Shown here one piece after another: positions 41,191 through 54,138 of a stretch of 64,000 nt of DNA (the first letter of the stretch is position 1; each line of letters starts with the position of its first letter). The position numbers were made by a program, and so were the translations under genes. The stretch spans positions 43,971,172-44,035,171 of the forward strand of contig CM075857.1 of assembly GCA_037975125.1 (NCBI GenBank), read 5' to 3'. Below the pieces are notes generated by a model. The model was given only the letters and a program-made list of their open reading frames with translations. It did no database searches and was not told the origin of the DNA. The stretch is from Latrodectus hesperus (Eukaryota > Arthropoda > Arachnida > Araneae > Theridiidae).

Positions 41191-44100
41191 TTTACACAAT
41201 CAGCGAATCGCCACAATTGTTAAATAAGTTAAGCGGTACTTGAAATGATGTTGAAATGTTATAACCTTGGTGATTAATGCTGAATAAACAAATTAAAGTT
41301 TAATAAAAATTTTATGAAATAAAAAAATAATGTTTAGTAAAACTATATAGATTGTTTAGTATTTATATTTAATTGTTGTCAGTGCCCAATTTAGCCTAAT
41401 TGGAGCCCTAGACAAAAACTTCTTTAGCGGCCACCTCTGCTTCACAACAATAAACTTTCTATTCAATTTAGCAAACGATTATTTTCAATAAGAATGTAAA
41501 ACAAACTTCGTATTCGATTTGGAGGATTTAGGCAACTGCCCAAAATGCACCTAGCTTAGTCAGGCTCTTTTTATTGCTAATTTTAAAAAAATTAATTAAA
41601 TTAAAAATTTTGATGATAGTTTAATATTGGAGAACAATGTCCCTGTATAAGTTTTGTAATATTTCCTAAGCGATTGCCAAAATCCCACTTCGAAGCTCAA
41701 ATTTGATGTATAAATACTTACATACAAAAATTTCATCTTTTAAAAAGTTTTCGAATTTTCAGCTCACGTAAAAAAAGGATAATTATCCAAGAAAGTATCC
41801 ATAAAACACCCATTGTTATTATCGCAGGAAACCTTTAAATGCTTGAATAAATCGACATCGAATATTAGAACTGTTATTGAGTCTATTAAAAAATAAGCCA
41901 ATTATATAAGTTTTATTCAAATTAATTAAAGGCATAGATTTATAATGTTCCGCATTCTCCATTTTTTAATTGAGAATTACTTCCATCATTTCTTGTGCAT
42001 GATTAAACGTCCAAAACATGAAACACTTTACGTAAAAGAATAATGTTAAAATAGAAAAGAACGGACTCTCTACTGAATACTTTTGTAGCATCTAATTTGA
42101 TCAATGATGTAGTTCAGTGGAATTTATCTTGGTGGACAAATTGCGTCATACGCTGCATTAAATATATTGCTCTTAATATTGTTCAGTATTCATTAACTAG
42201 AACTGTTAAAACCAATAGTGAAAATTAATAATAAGTAAGATGTAAGTAATGCAGCTAAAATCTGTTTTATTTGAAATGCTAAATGAACTGTGAAACATAA
42301 AAATATTTAACGGCTAACAAAATATCTATGTATGTAATATTTAAAGGCAATTTTACTTAATAATTGAATTGAATTAATGTATAAATTGTTGTAATAACGT
42401 TTGCATCACATTTTACTCTTACAAGAATACAGATTTAATTTAAGATATATTAACTTCAAGAGGGAAAACTAAACGTGAATACTATATTCATAGGACTTCT
42501 AATAATATCTAAAAGAACACAGACAAGATATTTTATCATCTTAACCTTAAGAAAAAATGTGAAGGTACTAAAAAATGCACCAAATAGAGCCTTTAGCAGA
42601 TTCTTATTAAAGTAACAATCAAAGTCAATTCATTATTTTTCTTTTTATATCAAGAAAATTCGCGAGTCAATCATTACATAAAACCTTTCTAAAATGTTAG
42701 CAAATGCCTCGATTAATTTTAGAAAATGAAGTTGTGGCAAACATCTCTTTACAAGTATATGAATTATATATTACATAAGAATTCATAATTTACTATTTTG
42801 CATAATCTATAAAATTCATGAGTTACATAAAATGTTGAATATAAGAGGGTAATCCCATAAATAACACAAAATAATTTCGAGTCGTTCTTTATTTATAAAT
42901 TAAATACAGGTATATAATTTATTAATACAGATGTATACAGGTATATAATTATTTAATTAATGTTGTGAATTGTAAAAAGATTAATTATGAATATCAGAAA
43001 TTTAATATACTTGTATACCTACAGATACATATAAATATGATATTATAGTCACATATTTTCACATAACTTTAAGAGGGATACCTAATAATAAATGAGCTGT
43101 CTATATAAACACCAATAATTTCATACCAATAAACATTTTATAAAATTTGCAGACTCAAAATATTATCATAATTGCGTACTCCAAAAAAATAGAATATAAA
43201 AATATGCGCCGTATTTATTTTTCATTAAAAACATACTTTTACTTTAAAACATGATTTTATATACATAGTTTGTCGTAAAAAGTTAAATTTAGCTATTCAA
43301 ATTAACATATCGTTTATATTTTGTTATCAAGTTCGATCGCGATTAAAATGATGACTACGTTAAAACGAAAATTTACTGTGATTCGCTTAAACTTTGATCA
43401 TAATCATGTTTTATTCTTGTAAAATACATGCACAGAATATTTATTTATAACTCTTAACAGTATTGAGTTCTTAACAATTTAGCTTAACTATTTTTATTTG
43501 AATAAGATGGTTTCCTTAACAAAAAGATTTGGAAGAGTCAGCTCATTTTAAAACGTTTTCTCCAACAATCCGCCTACTCAACTTATCTCTTCCTTTTATC
43601 GGTTGATCTCATTTTCCATCATAAATCTTGCACCAATATACGGAAAATGTTCGAATGTTGCAATCTATTGATAATATTGAGTTTTTGTTAACAGGAAATA
43701 TATTGGCAAATATTATATTCAAAGAATCAATAGATGCGTGGTTATTTGTTTCTAAAAGTTATATTTTTTGCTACAGCAAATTGAATGATTGTCGTTACAT
43801 AACAAACATATTATTTTCTTTATAATCTATAATTCTCATTCTGCTTTTATTAATTTCATGTTCATTTGCTTTAATCCATGAAATCAATTATTCGAAGAAA
43901 ATATTATTTTACATCAATTATTTCAAAATTTAGTTATTTATTTTTATCTGATAATTTGGAACAATACAGAAAGTTAAATTGATTAATCAGTACCACTGTT
44001 ATAATTTTGTGTAAAATGAGGGAAAACGAACAGAAGTAAAAGAAAGTGACCGCATTTTCAAATTTTCAAACTTGAACGAGGCAAAATTAATTTTGCTTCC

Positions 44101-45234
44101 TCACCAAACTTGAAATCCAGTTTCTTTTTATATGTTTTCTGTTATACTATAAGTTAGATGAAGTTCCTTTATAATGTTTAAAGTATATATATAGAAACAT
44201 GTTTCTTTAATTTTAATACAATATTTAAATGAGTTTTAATAACTAAATGCATAAGTGTTGGATTATTCTGAAACATGGTTAATTTTGTTTTGTAATTTGT
44301 TTTAAGGAATAATAAAAATTTATACTTACAGTCATTCATCACAGCTTAACTAGCATTCTAAGAAAATAAAGTTTCAAATTAAATAAAAAAATATCTTTCA
44401 TTTTAAGAAATTCCAACTTTTTTATTCATTAACATAATATAGATATTAAACTTTGTAATCTAGAGGCATATGATTTTTGTACAGAGTACTTTTTCAAAGC
44501 CCTTAACACATTGTAATTTTATTTCAATAAAATAAAATTTTGAATTTCATATTCCACAGCTTAAGTTAAAGACCAAGGCATGGGATATCTAAACAAAATC
44601 TAAATATAGTTTACTATCTCAATATATAGTTTTATTATAAATTATTTGATGTTAAAATATGAATTAAAAAACTATATAACATAAAATTTACACCTACAAA
44701 GAGTTCATTCATATAAAAGTTTAAAACAGAAAAAATGAACCATAATAAATCTCAAAATATAGTTCAATGTAAGTTCACAAACACAACATAATCTAGATAT
44801 TCTAATAATTTCCAATAAATAAGGTAAATGCAAATCACAACGCATATTAAATCTGAATTTTTTAAAAACATTTGATACAATAAATATATACCAATCTACC
44901 GATTCCACTTTTTAAAAAAGTGATTTTTTGTAAGTTAGTTAAAAGTTAGAAATTCATATAGAAATTATGTGTTTTTCAAGAGTTATAAAAAAATTAGATG
45001 TCAAAATTACTTTTTTTGTAAACATTTTCACTAACGGCTTTGAGAGAATTCTCTACATTTTGTTCTATAAAATTGTACTGTTAAAAGGAAAAGGTGTGTT
45101 GAAAAGGAAAAATATTTATTGAATTTTACTCCAGCGATTAATGGAATTTAAGTACATTATTTGTTAATATAATTATAATAAACTGATATTTCAGAATCTA
45201 TTTATTACATGTAACTGTTTCTAAAGCATCTATT
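41191..45234. other. AT-rich intergenic DNA upstream of the GTPase gene
   Basis: No gene is supported. A slightly GC-richer stretch at about 41380-41580 contains words such as TGCCCAATTTAGCC and, later, TTAGGCAACTGCCC. It looks like an old repeat, possibly a MITE, but no clear terminal repeats could be defined. The 65-67-codon frames at 43628 and 44705 are AT-driven. Confidence 0.55.
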
Positions 45235-45510
45235 TGCTTCTGATGCCTCACGAGACCTAAAGACTGGCATAGCTGGAAAACACTAGAGTAATTTAGGTCC
45301 TTCTCTTATTCCTGATTTACCAAGACGAAATGCAGTTGCTACCTTTCGTCTAACAACAGGACATGACTACCTAGCCTCTCATTTGAAGTGCTTGGGCATC
45401 CCTACTTATCCACTCTGTGGCTCTGGAGAAGTTATAATAGACAGAGACCAACTGCCCCTTTGTGGGGCTTTTTGCTGTTCAGCAGAGGAAGCGAGATACG
45501 GGGAGGTAAG
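45235..45510 (+). pseudogene. Non-LTR retrotransposon fragment, extreme C-terminus of ORF2
   Basis: A plus-strand frame reads ASDASRDLKTGIAGK, a stop, SNLGPSLIPDLPRRNAVATF, then RLTTGHDYLASHLKCLGIP, a CGSGE motif and DRDQLPLCGAF. The order 'PRR..AV..FRL.TGHDYL..HL...G...P.C..C.SGE..D..HL..C' is the region after the RNase H/reverse transcriptase in Jockey-like LINEs of arthropods, and includes a degraded zinc-knuckle-like cysteine/histidine pattern. Only about 90 codons remain and at least one stop is present. It is a truncated dead copy, different from the fragment at 18.4-19.1 kb. A SINE lies 130 bases downstream. Confidence 0.8.
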
Positions 45511-45639
45511 CTTGCTTCTTAGGTAAATGACTTCAATCTTTTTTCTGTAGTTTACTTTTTTGTAACCTTTAGCTGTTTGTATTTTACCTGGCGATTGGAA
45601 ATAAAAGAAATTATCACATGTTATTTTCCTATAATGCCG

Positions 45640-45850
45640 AATGATATCAGAGTGATTAGCGTCGCTAATGTCGAAGCAGTAGGTCCCGGATTCAATACCT
45701 GGTTAGGGCATGGATGTTCCCTTCTCTCTCTCTCTCTCTCTCCCTGTGGGTGGGTTTGACGGTGCCCTACTGAATAAGTTGCTATCATCTTCGCTTTTTG
45801 TAACTCTGAATGGAATGATCCTAAAATCAGCCGGACATTGGGAAAAATAT
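45640..45850 (+). mobile_element. tRNA-derived SINE with (CT)n core
   Basis: An A-box-like TATCAGAGTGATTAGCG (45645-45661) and a B-box-like GGATTCAATACC (45687-45698) are followed by GGGCATGGATGTTCCC, a (CT)n run (45721-45743) and a body with GGGTTTGACGGTGCCC and TGTAACTCTGAATGGAATGA. This differs from the (AAAC)n-tail and (AATA)n-tail families. The 3' end is approximate and no clear target duplication was seen. Two overlapping plus frames of 60-69 codons across it are not genes. Confidence 0.65.
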
Positions 45851-46504
45851 TTTGTTCTTATAATGTTGAAACTTTTAATAATTAAATTAATATGCGAAAT
45901 ATGTTTTATTTTGTTATAAATTTATTACACATTTAGCTAAATATTCTGTAAAATAACAATATACATGATTAATTTATGTTCTTAGTTAAAAAATTCAAGA
46001 TATCATAAATATAAAGTTGTATGACAAATTTTATAATAAATATAATTAAAATTATATTATATAAACAAGTTCTCATTATAATATTATTATAAAATAACAA
46101 AAATATAAAAACTTTTTAGAACTTCATTGTATTTACATTTAATTCATGGTATTCTCAAAAAATCTTCAAGGTTTAATAGAATTTATAAAAAAATTCATTA
46201 ACATTTTATAAAGGTTTTAAAAGGTAAATTATTAATATGAAAAACTTTTTTAATTATAGTTAGTTTAAAGATAAATTAATATTATATTTATTATTAGATA
46301 ATTAAAAAGCGAAATCACTAAAAGGTTAATTTCGGAATGATGCAACAAACAAAAAGGTATTAATACATTAGTCAAACTTTACATCATATCCTTCAAATAT
46401 ACTTCTTTAACTTTAATGCATTTTGCAAATAATTTCATGATTTTGGAAATTATGTTGAGATCTTTTTAATAAATATTCTTAGGATTAATTTCTTTTTTTT
46501 ATAG
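45851..46504. other. AT-rich spacer, no gene seen
   Basis: Extremely AT-rich, without a coding frame or recognisable repeat. It separates the SINE from the mariner relic. Confidence 0.6.
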
Positions 46505-47315
46505 TAGATTGCAAAAAAGAAGAGACAATTTCAACCATAAGAGTCAGAAAAAGTAAAATGCCGCTTCATTGGGTGAATATTGTGCTTGTGGATCCGTTTT
46601 TGCTGAAACTTTGCCCAAATATTGAAAAATAACAACTTCATTGTGAAAATGCGCTTTGAGGTTGTGCAAAATACCCGTTTTTTTCCACATATTAGATCGA
46701 TTTCGATTAATTGCTTCACAAAACGAATTTTAAAAAAAATTATTGATTTTTTGAAAAGTCGATTGAAATTTAAAATACTCAATGCCATGATCATCAATGA
46801 AAACATTCAATATTGACTTTGACCCTGATCTTTTCGACTTTGAATCACCTTTTTAGTGGCATTCATTTGATTGTTAAGCTATTTCTCAAATTTCACGGCT
46901 GATAATAATTGTTTTTCATAGGAATTTCTTTGAAAAAATCTCTCGAGCTATGCAACGTGTTTTTGTTTGGAGGTTGAGGAACAAAAGTGAAATTTCTTAG
47001 AACAATTCATAACGAGAAGCGTTGCAAAATCTCAAATGCACTTTTAAATTACTTGACTAGAACCAAACAACATATAGGAAATTGTTCAGTAACTTTTCTT
47101 ATCATTATACGATGATCACTGAATGTCAATTCTCTGACTTGATCGATATGTTGATTATTAATCAAAATCTCTCAGATCATTTTCTTGGAATAATCTATTA
47201 TTTTTGATTTTTGATTTTCATCAAGTATTTGTTTTAATAAACTATCATCCTTAAAAGCTTTTTGCCATATTTCAAATAATTTCTTCATAGAAACTCATTG
47301 AAAAAAATAAAATTT
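46505..47315 (-). pseudogene. Decayed mariner transposase (DD34D type relic)
   Basis: Reading the minus strand from about 47315 downwards: KLFEIWQKAFKDDSL (helix-turn-helix region), then near 47160 IDQVRELTFSDHRIMIRKV, which parallels the second helix-turn-helix block of mariner proteins. Near 46850 follows a Lys-rich stretch where 'PRPKKAR' is expected. Near 46697-46520 comes ILHNLKAHFH for the usual HDNAPAH block, PQAQYSPNEAAFYFF for PPYSPDLAPCDFF, then a stop and LLWLKLS. The second and third catalytic aspartates are lost, and several stops and frameshifts are present. The terminal inverted repeats could not be seen. The 91-codon minus frame at 46531-46806 is an out-of-frame shadow. Confidence 0.75.
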
Positions 47316-49080
47316 AAGTCATGTATTTTGCTTATTAACATTCAACATTTCGGAAAATTGATCGAAAAAAAATTCTTTTCTCATTAAAAATTAATTTATT
47401 TTCAGGCGATAAAATTAAATAAATTGCTGTCTCGAGAACTTTATTGAAATCATAAAAATGCTTAGTAAAAGTTTTTAGACGCAATCACTGTAGATAAATT
47501 TTAAATGAAGTATTCTGAATATTTTCCGACTACAGTGCTAATTGCTTAATCAAATTAGAATAAATTATTTAAAATAATTAAGTGATTTATAAAATGTATA
47601 AATATAAAAAAGATTAGAATGTTTTTTTTCAGTTTACAAACATTATGAAATTCATTTAATTGTAAAATAAATATCTTTTTGTAGACCATTTGTATATAAG
47701 CCTACTCTAACTTCCTGTACAAATTATTTAGTTACTATTCTTGCCTGATATATAGTATAAGCCAAATGTATATGAAATTTTCATTCTTTAACTACTTTAT
47801 TACCAAAATATCTCCTTTTTATGTTTGTAACCTTAATTTCGAAAACCACTATATTGCTAGTATGCAAATATTACCTCTACTAATAGAGTGGATGTTTGTA
47901 AATAAGGCTTTCACAGAAATGAGCAACTACTGTATTTTCATCCGATAGCTATTACTGATAATAAGAAACTGATGTGTATAAAATTCTCTGGCTAAATTCC
48001 CGAGCTTCGAAACAAAATGGCGGTATCCCACATATTCTCCTCAAATCTTGTTAATGTTTTGGTGCTTATTATTTTTAGTTTAACCGCTATAAGAGAATGT
48101 AACGAAAAAATTGCTATAATAACTTATATTTCAAATAAATTGCGGGGAATAAAAAATGATAATATGAATAATTTAGCAAGTTTAATTGTTATTTATTTAA
48201 TCAGTCTCAAATATTATTAAATTAAAAAAAATTAGTAAACAAATTAGTTTTCACATATTCAGGATGTAGACAATAAAAATTAGTGCAAATTTTAATATTT
48301 TTATTGTATTAATAAAGTTTAAAAGGAAGAGGTTTCATTATGCCAAAACGACTTAAATTCTGAAAGCATATGAATTTTTTACGATGCTTATTTCATTAAA
48401 AATTTAAAATTCTCTTATATTGAATTTTTTCTTAAATGAATTCGGTCTTATTTTTTTCAGAAGCGCAATTAATAAAGTCTTAATGCTTATTCAGCTTTTT
48501 ATTAATTTAGAAAAACTAGCTTTTAAAATAAAATAAAAAATTTTAAATTGATGCACTCACTTGCTCGCAGTTCTACTTCTATATTTTCAAGTGCTGATTT
48601 CAGATTTAATTGATTTGTGTTAAATGAAATATAATGCACACATAGGTATTTTACATAAAAGATTTCAACTCGAAAGGGTAAGTGACGAAAATTGAATACT
48701 CTATCCCGTTTCTGTATAGAATATAAGTGATTGTTTCAAAAAACGTCTTGCCTAAAGAGATAATATCATATGGATATGTAATAACAAATTTTAAACATTA
48801 CTGTAGCAGACACATAAGAAAAGTGATTAAAGGTATTTCAGTGCAAGGACGCCATGTTGTCTAGACATTATTTCGCAATTAAGTGGCTGAAAGCCGTTAC
48901 TAGGTGAAGTTTTTTCTGAAAATACTTTCTGAAAAATGTGTTATTAAATGTATAACGTTTGGCAAGCACAAAATAAATCTTTAATGTAGTCTGGCTCTAA
49001 TCAGAGAGCAATAGGTAAAATAATATGTTTCATGCATTCAACTAATGTTAAAAGTAATATATCTATCAGCACATTATATA

Positions 49081-49086
<6 letters not shown>
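47316..49086. other. AT-rich spacer, no gene seen
   Basis: It holds no recognisable coding frame. Short frames at 47766-47948 and 48017-48220 have no domain. A TG-rich lead-in runs into the microsatellite at 49087. Confidence 0.6.

Positions 49087-49159
<73 letters not shown>
49087..49159 (+). repeat. (TG)n microsatellite, about 73 bp
   Basis: About 36 uninterrupted TG units. Alternating purine-pyrimidine tracts of this length can adopt Z-DNA and are highly length-variable. Confidence 0.97.
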
Positions 49160-49161
<2 letters not shown>

Positions 49162-49658
49162 TTATTAATTATTAATACTAGTTATTAAATTATTCAATAT
49201 AATACTTTTCCCGCCAGTAGTTTGTTTCCCCTGATAATTTTTTATAATCATTAACGGAAAAAGTTTTGTAAATCAAATAAAAATATATTTAGGTAGTCAA
49301 TTAATAAAAATGAAATCGGAAATAATGTAATGTAAGAATATTATAGATTATATAATATTTTTCGATAAAAATATATAAGACGCTAAAAACTATTTCCAGC
49401 CCCAAAAAGTTCATAACTTTCGTACTGTATGCTATTGGCTCTACGCAATAAATAAGATTAATGTTTTAAAAGGTTGGTTAAGGTAAAATTTCATTAATTA
49501 AATTAATTATAAACAAAAGTAAGATTCCTAGAATTTTTTAGCATGATAAGGAAGAAAAGTATTAGGTCTAAAGAATTTCTTTGATCTATTAAAAATTAGA
49601 TCTGTTCATTTTTGGAATAAAACAAAGTACAAATTCTTCTTAACATCAATAAACTTTA
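49160..49658. other. AT-rich spacer, no gene seen
   Basis: About 500 bases without an open frame or repeat of note, between the TG array and the end of the mariner relic. The 3' inverted repeat of that element may lie here but was not recognised. Confidence 0.5.
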
Positions 49659-50522
49659 TTAAATTTTATGATTGCCATTTTTAATAATGATTTCTTGCCA
49701 GCGAAAGGGCAATATTTATACCCTATTGTTAAAAAATGGTTCATCTTTTAATACGAAAAATTAAAAAAAAGCTTGATTCATATCTACTTCATTTTTTAAT
49801 GTTTTCCCTTCAAGAAATTTTCTAAAGTCAAAAACAATTAATAGTTGAAGGGTGATAAATCTGGGGAATATTGTGTATTGGACAGGATTGCCCAGCATAT
49901 TTCAGCAGTTTTTTGATGATATATTTTCTTGGCCTCTTTCTTGGACTGCTTCCTCTAAATAATCCAGTTGCTGACAATACTTTTCCGAATTGAACTTTTC
50001 GTTCAATTTTTAATGCTGATAATATATTGGTTCTCAAATATCCCCTCACATGCACAACATTCTCTTATTCAGAGCCAAATTTGTTTTAGAGTTGTAAGGA
50101 TTTTTTATTATTTTTGTCTCTATTTTAGAGTTGTATCTTGCAATTTTCAAATTTGTTTTAGAGTTGTATTACGTACAATATACTCTTTTCGTTACGATGT
50201 TTTCGTAGGTAATCCACTTTTCATCCTCAGTTATTATCCGGTTCAAGAAGGGCTCAATTTTGTTCCGAACAAGTAGGGATAGGCTTGCTCATCAAAATTC
50301 TTTTGACTTAATTCACGTGGCGCCTATTTTGAAAATATTTCAGTAGCATTCCTATCTTCCGAATAGGAGCCAAAATAGTTTCCTGAGCTGAATTAATCTT
50401 TCTGCGATGTCTGATATTGTCGGAAAAAGATCTTGTTCTAATATGGTTTAACAACATCGTCATCGACCGGACAGAAATCGGAACGGACAGAACTTTTGGG
50501 TAGACCTAATGACTTAAATTGC
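49659..50522 (-). pseudogene. Decayed mariner transposase (mellifera/irritans-like lineage)
   Basis: Read on the minus strand from about 50522: an SVRSDFCPVDDDVVKTILE block followed by ISDIAERL (second helix-turn-helix), HELSQKNF (the 'VPHEL' linker), LNRIITEDEKWITYEN with the first catalytic Asp preserved (about 50240-50190), then, after AT-rich repeats, ICWAILSNTQYSPDLSPFNY, a stop, LFLTLENFLKGK and LPFRWQEIIIKNG, ending at the stop 49659-49661. The final catalytic Asp (SPSDY in relatives) is Asn. The second one falls in a part replaced by AT-rich repeats at about 50065-50175. The first 40-50 residues are missing. The element is dead and clearly older than the Tc1 copy at 54.1 kb. Confidence 0.85.
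50065..50175 (+). repeat. Short direct repeats inside the mariner relic
   Basis: The word TTTTAGAGTTGTA occurs three times here; two of the copies are preceded by CAAATTTG. They lie where the mariner coding region around the second catalytic Asp should be, so local slippage or insertion has overwritten that part. Confidence 0.8.
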
Positions 50523-50830
<308 letters not shown>

Positions 50831-50910
50831 GAATTCACAAAAATTCAAGAATTAAACTATACAAATAGAAATATAGAAATTTAAATATTTTATTATTCAA
50901 TAGAAACATT

Positions 50911-51019
50911 AGAAACATAAAAGAAATATAGGAATAAAATCATACAATATAAAGTAATAAGATATATATTTTATGACTTTATATCGTATGATTTTATTCA
51001 TGCATTTCTTTTTGTTTCT
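50911..51019. repeat. Inverted repeat, arms about 45 bp
   Basis: The left arm 50911-50955 and right arm 50976-51019 are imperfect complements (for example AATAAAATCATAC against GTATGATTTTATT), with a 20-base loop. It lies directly after the (TA)n array and five bases before a second hairpin. Confidence 0.85.
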
Positions 51020-51023
51020 GTTG

Positions 51024-51102
51024 GTATTGTCAAGCTGACCATTGTTGTTCTCGTTTCTATACACAAATAGAAATGAGAACGACATGATCGGGTTGACAAT
51101 AC
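51024..51102. repeat. Inverted repeat, arms about 37 bp
   Basis: The left arm 51024-51060 begins GTATTGTCAAGCTGACC. The right arm 51067-51102 ends GGTTGACAATAC. The loop is 6 bases. The arms differ at a few positions and one gap, so the hairpin is old but still strong. Together with the previous hairpin it may be a foldback or MITE-like element. Confidence 0.85.
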
Positions 51103-54100
51103 AAGGAGTATTGACAACGCTGCTCCAAATGTATGATTATTTGCCAATGGCACAAGATATACATCAAAAATTTATACTAAATATCTCGAAAATCAAACAA
51201 ATAAATCTGAAAATATAAAGTTTAAAGTTCAAAAGTAGTAAGAATAAGCATATAAATGCAAGCAAACATAAATGCAACTGTAAAAAAGGAATTACAAAAG
51301 AGTTGCTATATAAGTGAGATTAAATTCTGAATTAAATAAATTAGTAAGAAACACCAAAAATAACCAAAGAAGATCACTAGCCTTTCTCAGACATTTAATA
51401 GGATTTTCAAGCTTCTTTTAAAATTTTCAAAGCTTGGCTGCCTTTTTAGCAGTTTAATAACTAGCATTTTTCTTCACCTAACAAGCAAGTTTAGAAACTG
51501 CCCTACTTGCTAATTTAAGAAGTTTGATAATAATTAGCATTATATTACAACTCTAATAATTAATATTCATTGAAATATTAAGGAAACTAACATATAAACG
51601 TTTAATTTGTTTCCTTATGTAATTCATGCTGTCCGAAATGTTTTTATAATTACATCAAGCTCCCTAAAATTTAGCGTCTTTATAGATTTTAATAGAAATA
51701 CATGTTAGAATTCCAATATATTAATTCATTAACCTTAAAATTAAACTCGTTTCTTTTATTATGTGTCAATAAAATTAGTTTTTATGTTTAATAAAGATAT
51801 CTTGGAATTAATAATTTAAATTATTGCTGTTAATTTTTTTAGGTTTTCATCTGAGCATATATTTTTAGAGATTTCTTGAAAATGTAAGAAATTAAAGGTT
51901 ATAAAAAAATCTTCAATATATCTAAAAGCATATGGCATTCTTTATAACAAAGAATTTTTCATAACTGAAAATTAAACTGGCAAAGACGACTTACAAATTT
52001 TGAGTCTTGTGGTATTCCATTGAATTGTCCCAAAAAGTTTTCACCATTAAAGATATTGTTATTGTTGATGCTGTGTATAGTTAGATCTTTCGAATATTTT
52101 ATATTTATTAATATTTTATATTTAAACAAAGAACTGAATTCATAAAAATAAGGAATCAAAAGATTTATTTAAAGGAATATTTTTGAAAAATTCTTTAAAA
52201 TCAAATGACGAACTGTAATCAATTAAATACGAAAATGTAAAGCCAATTATTAATTAATTGTTATTTAAAATCCAAGTATGTTTTGGTTGCAGTTTTCAAG
52301 AATTTTATTTGTATAATAAGTGGAACCAAATTTATCAGTATAAAGCTTTATCTATGAGTATTATAACATTATTTAAATGGAATTTTATGGCACCTTGTAT
52401 TAATAGTAATACTAAGAATATTAAATTTATATTTTAATTTTACGTTTTGTTCACATGGCTAAATTTTCTTTGTAAGTGGTAATAAAATAACTATTATAAG
52501 TTTTACTATTTTATAAGTTTTGAAGTTCATCGTTTCAAAACTGAAGTTAATTTTTTTTTGTTACAAATTAGGTATAATTGTTAGAAGCTGTATCTACTGG
52601 AGTAATTATTAAAAGACTTGGTTTTGACTCACTTTAATAGAGTTCTTAAAGTTTTCTTTATTTACACCATTAAATTTGATACCATTAATTAAAGCTTTAA
52701 ATTTATTAAAAATTAAAATTTCCAATGTGTAAAATACCCTAGTAGAGTTGAATAAAATATAAAGATTTTGAATATAAATTTATCAATATCAACGAGAAAA
52801 ATTATGTTATTGTGTTTTAATATTGAATGAGTCTAAATTTGGTTTAATTACTTAGAATATTTCTTACTTCAGTATAAAACAATATCAGTATTATCAATAA
52901 CTGAATGACAAATAGAGGATTTTGTAAGTTTGATAAATTTAGAATATGAGCAGAAATATACCACATTTACTCTACAGATATTAATATTACTTTAAAATTC
53001 ATTGTAATTAAAAAACATATCTGCCAAAAAGTAAATCATATCTAAAAGCACATTTAATTTCCACTTATTTGAATGAAAAAGTAAAATTAAGGTTTTTAAT
53101 TATATTCGAAAATTGAATTTTACTATAAAAGATGCATAAAAGAGAGTAAATTAACCTTTTTTACTGAAATTTTGTTCATTTAATTTGTATCTAAAAATGT
53201 CAAAAACTCAAAAACTAAATTTAAAAATGATTTTAAAATGATCATTTTTAAAGCTAAAAGTTTTGTAATACAATCTGTTAGAAATGAGATGTTTTGCATT
53301 TAAACTCATAGTAATTTTTTTTCAAGCGAAGTAATTATAAGTAATAACAAAGTTATTTTCTAATTCAAAAATTTTATCCTTCAACTATTCAAAATTGTTG
53401 AAGTTGCACTTTTTATGTTCTAGTAATTTTTCTACCACTTCTTTTACAACACACAATATATATTTTTATAACATTTAACTTTTTAGGTTCAAAATGTGTG
53501 AAATTATTTCTTGATTATGTTAGTTTTGACTTTCATTAATGCGTATCTTATTGATTTTTATTGTGTAGCTATAAGTATTTAAGTTTATTTCTATAACTTA
53601 ATTTTTAAAATTTTGAATTTCATAATCTTAAATTGTGAATTTCTTTGCACTAAATTTAAAAGTATATTAATTTACTTAATAATAGATACAAACTACTAAA
53701 ACATTAACAAAATAACAATGTAAAAACTATCTAATGAAATAAAAACTTAAATGTAAATTTTAAAAATACAAAATAATATTTATTTTTAAGAAGACAGATA
53801 TCGAATTATTTATGAAGATTTTACTTAAATTTGATACTAATAAATTTAATTGTATTAAATGATTGTTATTTAAAATTATATTTCAGTCACAAAATCCTGT
53901 TTTTAATTTGATTCTAAAAATATATGTGTGTGTGTTTAATTATTATTTAAAGATCATGTTTAAAGAATACATATCAACTAAATATTTTATTAAATAATTC
54001 TAATTTGAATTTAGGTAAATTTATATTAAAATTTGTTTCAAAAATAATGTTTTTAACTTTGTTTATATATTGGATTGTAAATTCTAAAAATACTGAAATC

Positions 54101-54138
54101 AGCCACATCAGTTCTATAAATGATGATTAAATTATATA
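51103..54138. other. AT-rich non-coding DNA, no gene seen
   Basis: No supported coding frame. The 66-codon minus frame at 51959-52159 has no domain. No mobile element was recognised before the Tc1 insertion. Confidence 0.6.
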
